A DNA stretch of 32,882 nucleotides. It comes from Rhodospirillaceae bacterium CCH5-H10. Its GTDB lineage: Bacteria; Pseudomonadota; Alphaproteobacteria; Reyranellales; Reyranellaceae. Below, one piece after another: positions 32,247-32,882 of this stretch; position 1 is the first letter of the stretch; every line of letters begins with the position of its first letter. Both the position numbers and the translations under genes were made by a program. The stretch covers positions 1 to 32,882 of the forward strand of contig LSKJ01000269.1 in the NCBI GenBank assembly GCA_001557035.1. The letters run 5' to 3'. The notes under the pieces were generated by a model that searched no databases, was not told where the DNA came from, and saw only the letters and a list, made by a program, of their open reading frames with translations.

Positions 32247-32882
32247 TCAGCAGCCCTGGAGATGGCGCAGACCCTTGATGTCGCACAGGTCCACGTCGCG
32301 GCTTCCCGAGCGCAACCCGATGAGGTGGTTGCGCGCCAGCTGCGTCAGGGTGCGCGATACCGTCTCGATGGTGAGGCCGAGATGGTCGGCGATATCGGCG
32401 CGCTGCATCGGCAGGACGACATGTCCGTCCTCCTGCGAGAGGCGCGCCGCCATTTCCAGCAGGAAGCTGGCGAGCTTCTCCTGCGCCGTCTTGCGGCCGA
32501 GCAGCAGCATGTGGTCCTGCGCCCGCTCGAGGCTCCGCATCATCGACATCATGACCTGCTCGCCGAAGGCGGGATCGTCGGCCGTCAGCTCGACGAGCCG
32601 GGACCGCCGGAAGGCGATCACGGACGTGGCCTCGACCGCCTCGGCGGTGAAGCGGTGGTCGCTGTCGGCCTCCAGGCCGAAGATGTCGCCGGGCAGATGG
32701 AAGGCGTCGATCTGGCGACGCCCGTCGCTGAGCAGCTTGTAGGAACGGACCGAGCCCGACACCACCTTGTAGAAGTAGTCGGCCTCGTCGCCTTCGGCGA
32801 ACAGCTCGTCGCCCTTGGCGAAATGCTGCGTGAGGCCTATGGCGCCGGAGCGGCGAGCGGGGGTGGTGGAGCCCTTGAAGAC
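32247..32882 (-). CDS. fixK: FixK-type Crp/Fnr regulator (5' end outside window)
   Basis: 211 codons are visible, running off the right edge; only the N-terminus is missing. The cyclic-nucleotide-binding-like domain shows GDELFAEGDEADYFYKVVSG and FHLPGDIFGLEA. The helix-turn-helix contains ADHLGLTIETVSRTL, whose E-x-x-S-R matches FNR-type readers of TTGAT half-sites. The central FNR cysteine is replaced (SVIAFRR), so an iron-sulfur sensor is unlikely and the protein fits FixK rather than FnrN, though the N-terminal cysteines of Fnr would lie outside the window. It is the obvious reader of the boxes in this region and the expected FixJ target. Confidence 0.87.
   Translation of the reverse strand, partial: VFKGSTTPARRSGAIGLTQHFAKGDELFAEGDEADYFYKVVSGSVRSYKLLSDGRRQIDAFHLPGDIFGLEADSDHRFTAEAVEATSVIAFRRSRLVELTADDPAFGEQVMMSMMRSLERAQDHMLLLGRKTAQEKLASFLLEMAARLSQEDGHVVLPMQRADIADHLGLTIETVSRTLTQLARNHLIGLRSGSRDVDLCDIKGLRHLQGC

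Noticed and set aside
32220..32256. Possible terminator between the L,D-transpeptidase and fixK genes
   Set aside because: GGGCTGC and GCAGCCC could pair, but the loop is 23 bases, there is no T-tract, and one arm is inside the fixK coding region.

Overview
The window is high-GC DNA with dense, partly overlapping genes. Its content (a rhizobial-type fixNOQP-GH(I) cluster, FixL/FixJ, a FixK-class regulator, a cysteine-poor L36 and ClpS) points to an alphaproteobacterium of the Rhizobiales/Rhodospirillales type. The genus cannot be fixed from the sequence alone. No tRNA, rRNA, CRISPR array, transposase or phage module was seen.

Left part (1-11,046), ordinary metabolism. A TauD-type dioxygenase diverges from a glutathione S-transferase, followed by an HpaB-type flavin monooxygenase, clpS, and rpmJ, whose leader holds a promoter and a terminator-like hairpin. 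Then comes the glycolate oxidase operon glcDEF, with a striking nested palindrome ending one base before the glcE start codon. A divergent MarR regulator/cupin pair shares two palindromic operators. A secreted TPR protein and a metal-dependent amidohydrolase follow.

Middle part (11,077-23,709), microaerobic respiration. A DUF2339 membrane-protein gene runs head-on into fixI, and both are cut at the same point near 11,960, so fixS and most of fixI are missing. On the minus strand follow fixH, ccoG, ccoP, ccoQ, ccoO and ccoN (cbb3 oxidase and assembly factors). Next are a DUF2189-like membrane protein, a small one-helix protein, a TauE/SafE (DsbD_2-like) protein, a universal stress protein, hemN, a 71-residue unknown, and the oxygen-sensing pair fixL-fixJ.

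Right part (23,723-32,882), low-oxygen accessory genes. It holds a YbaY-like exported protein, a 124-residue unknown and a phasin-like protein. Then comes a tightly coupled run: alcohol dehydrogenase, GH1 beta-glucosidase, glucokinase and an SbmA/YddA-like membrane domain without an ATPase. A second run is a DUF883-like protein, a holin-like protein, a universal stress protein and an L,D-transpeptidase lipoprotein. A Crp/Fnr regulator of the FixK type runs off the right edge.

How the parts fit: FixL (heme PAS with the expected His and Arg) would phosphorylate FixJ, which would raise FixK. FixK carries the E-x-x-S-R recognition helix that reads TTGA-N6-TCAA. Four such boxes (17,403; 19,353; 25,390; 29,940) sit with their centres 59.5-60.5 bases upstream of the start codons of ccoN, the first usp gene, the alcohol dehydrogenase and the DUF883-like gene. 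The second half therefore reads as one low-oxygen regulon that includes sugar use, stress proteins and envelope genes as well as the oxidase. The main puzzle is the loss of fixI, the copper pump normally needed to mature the oxidase.
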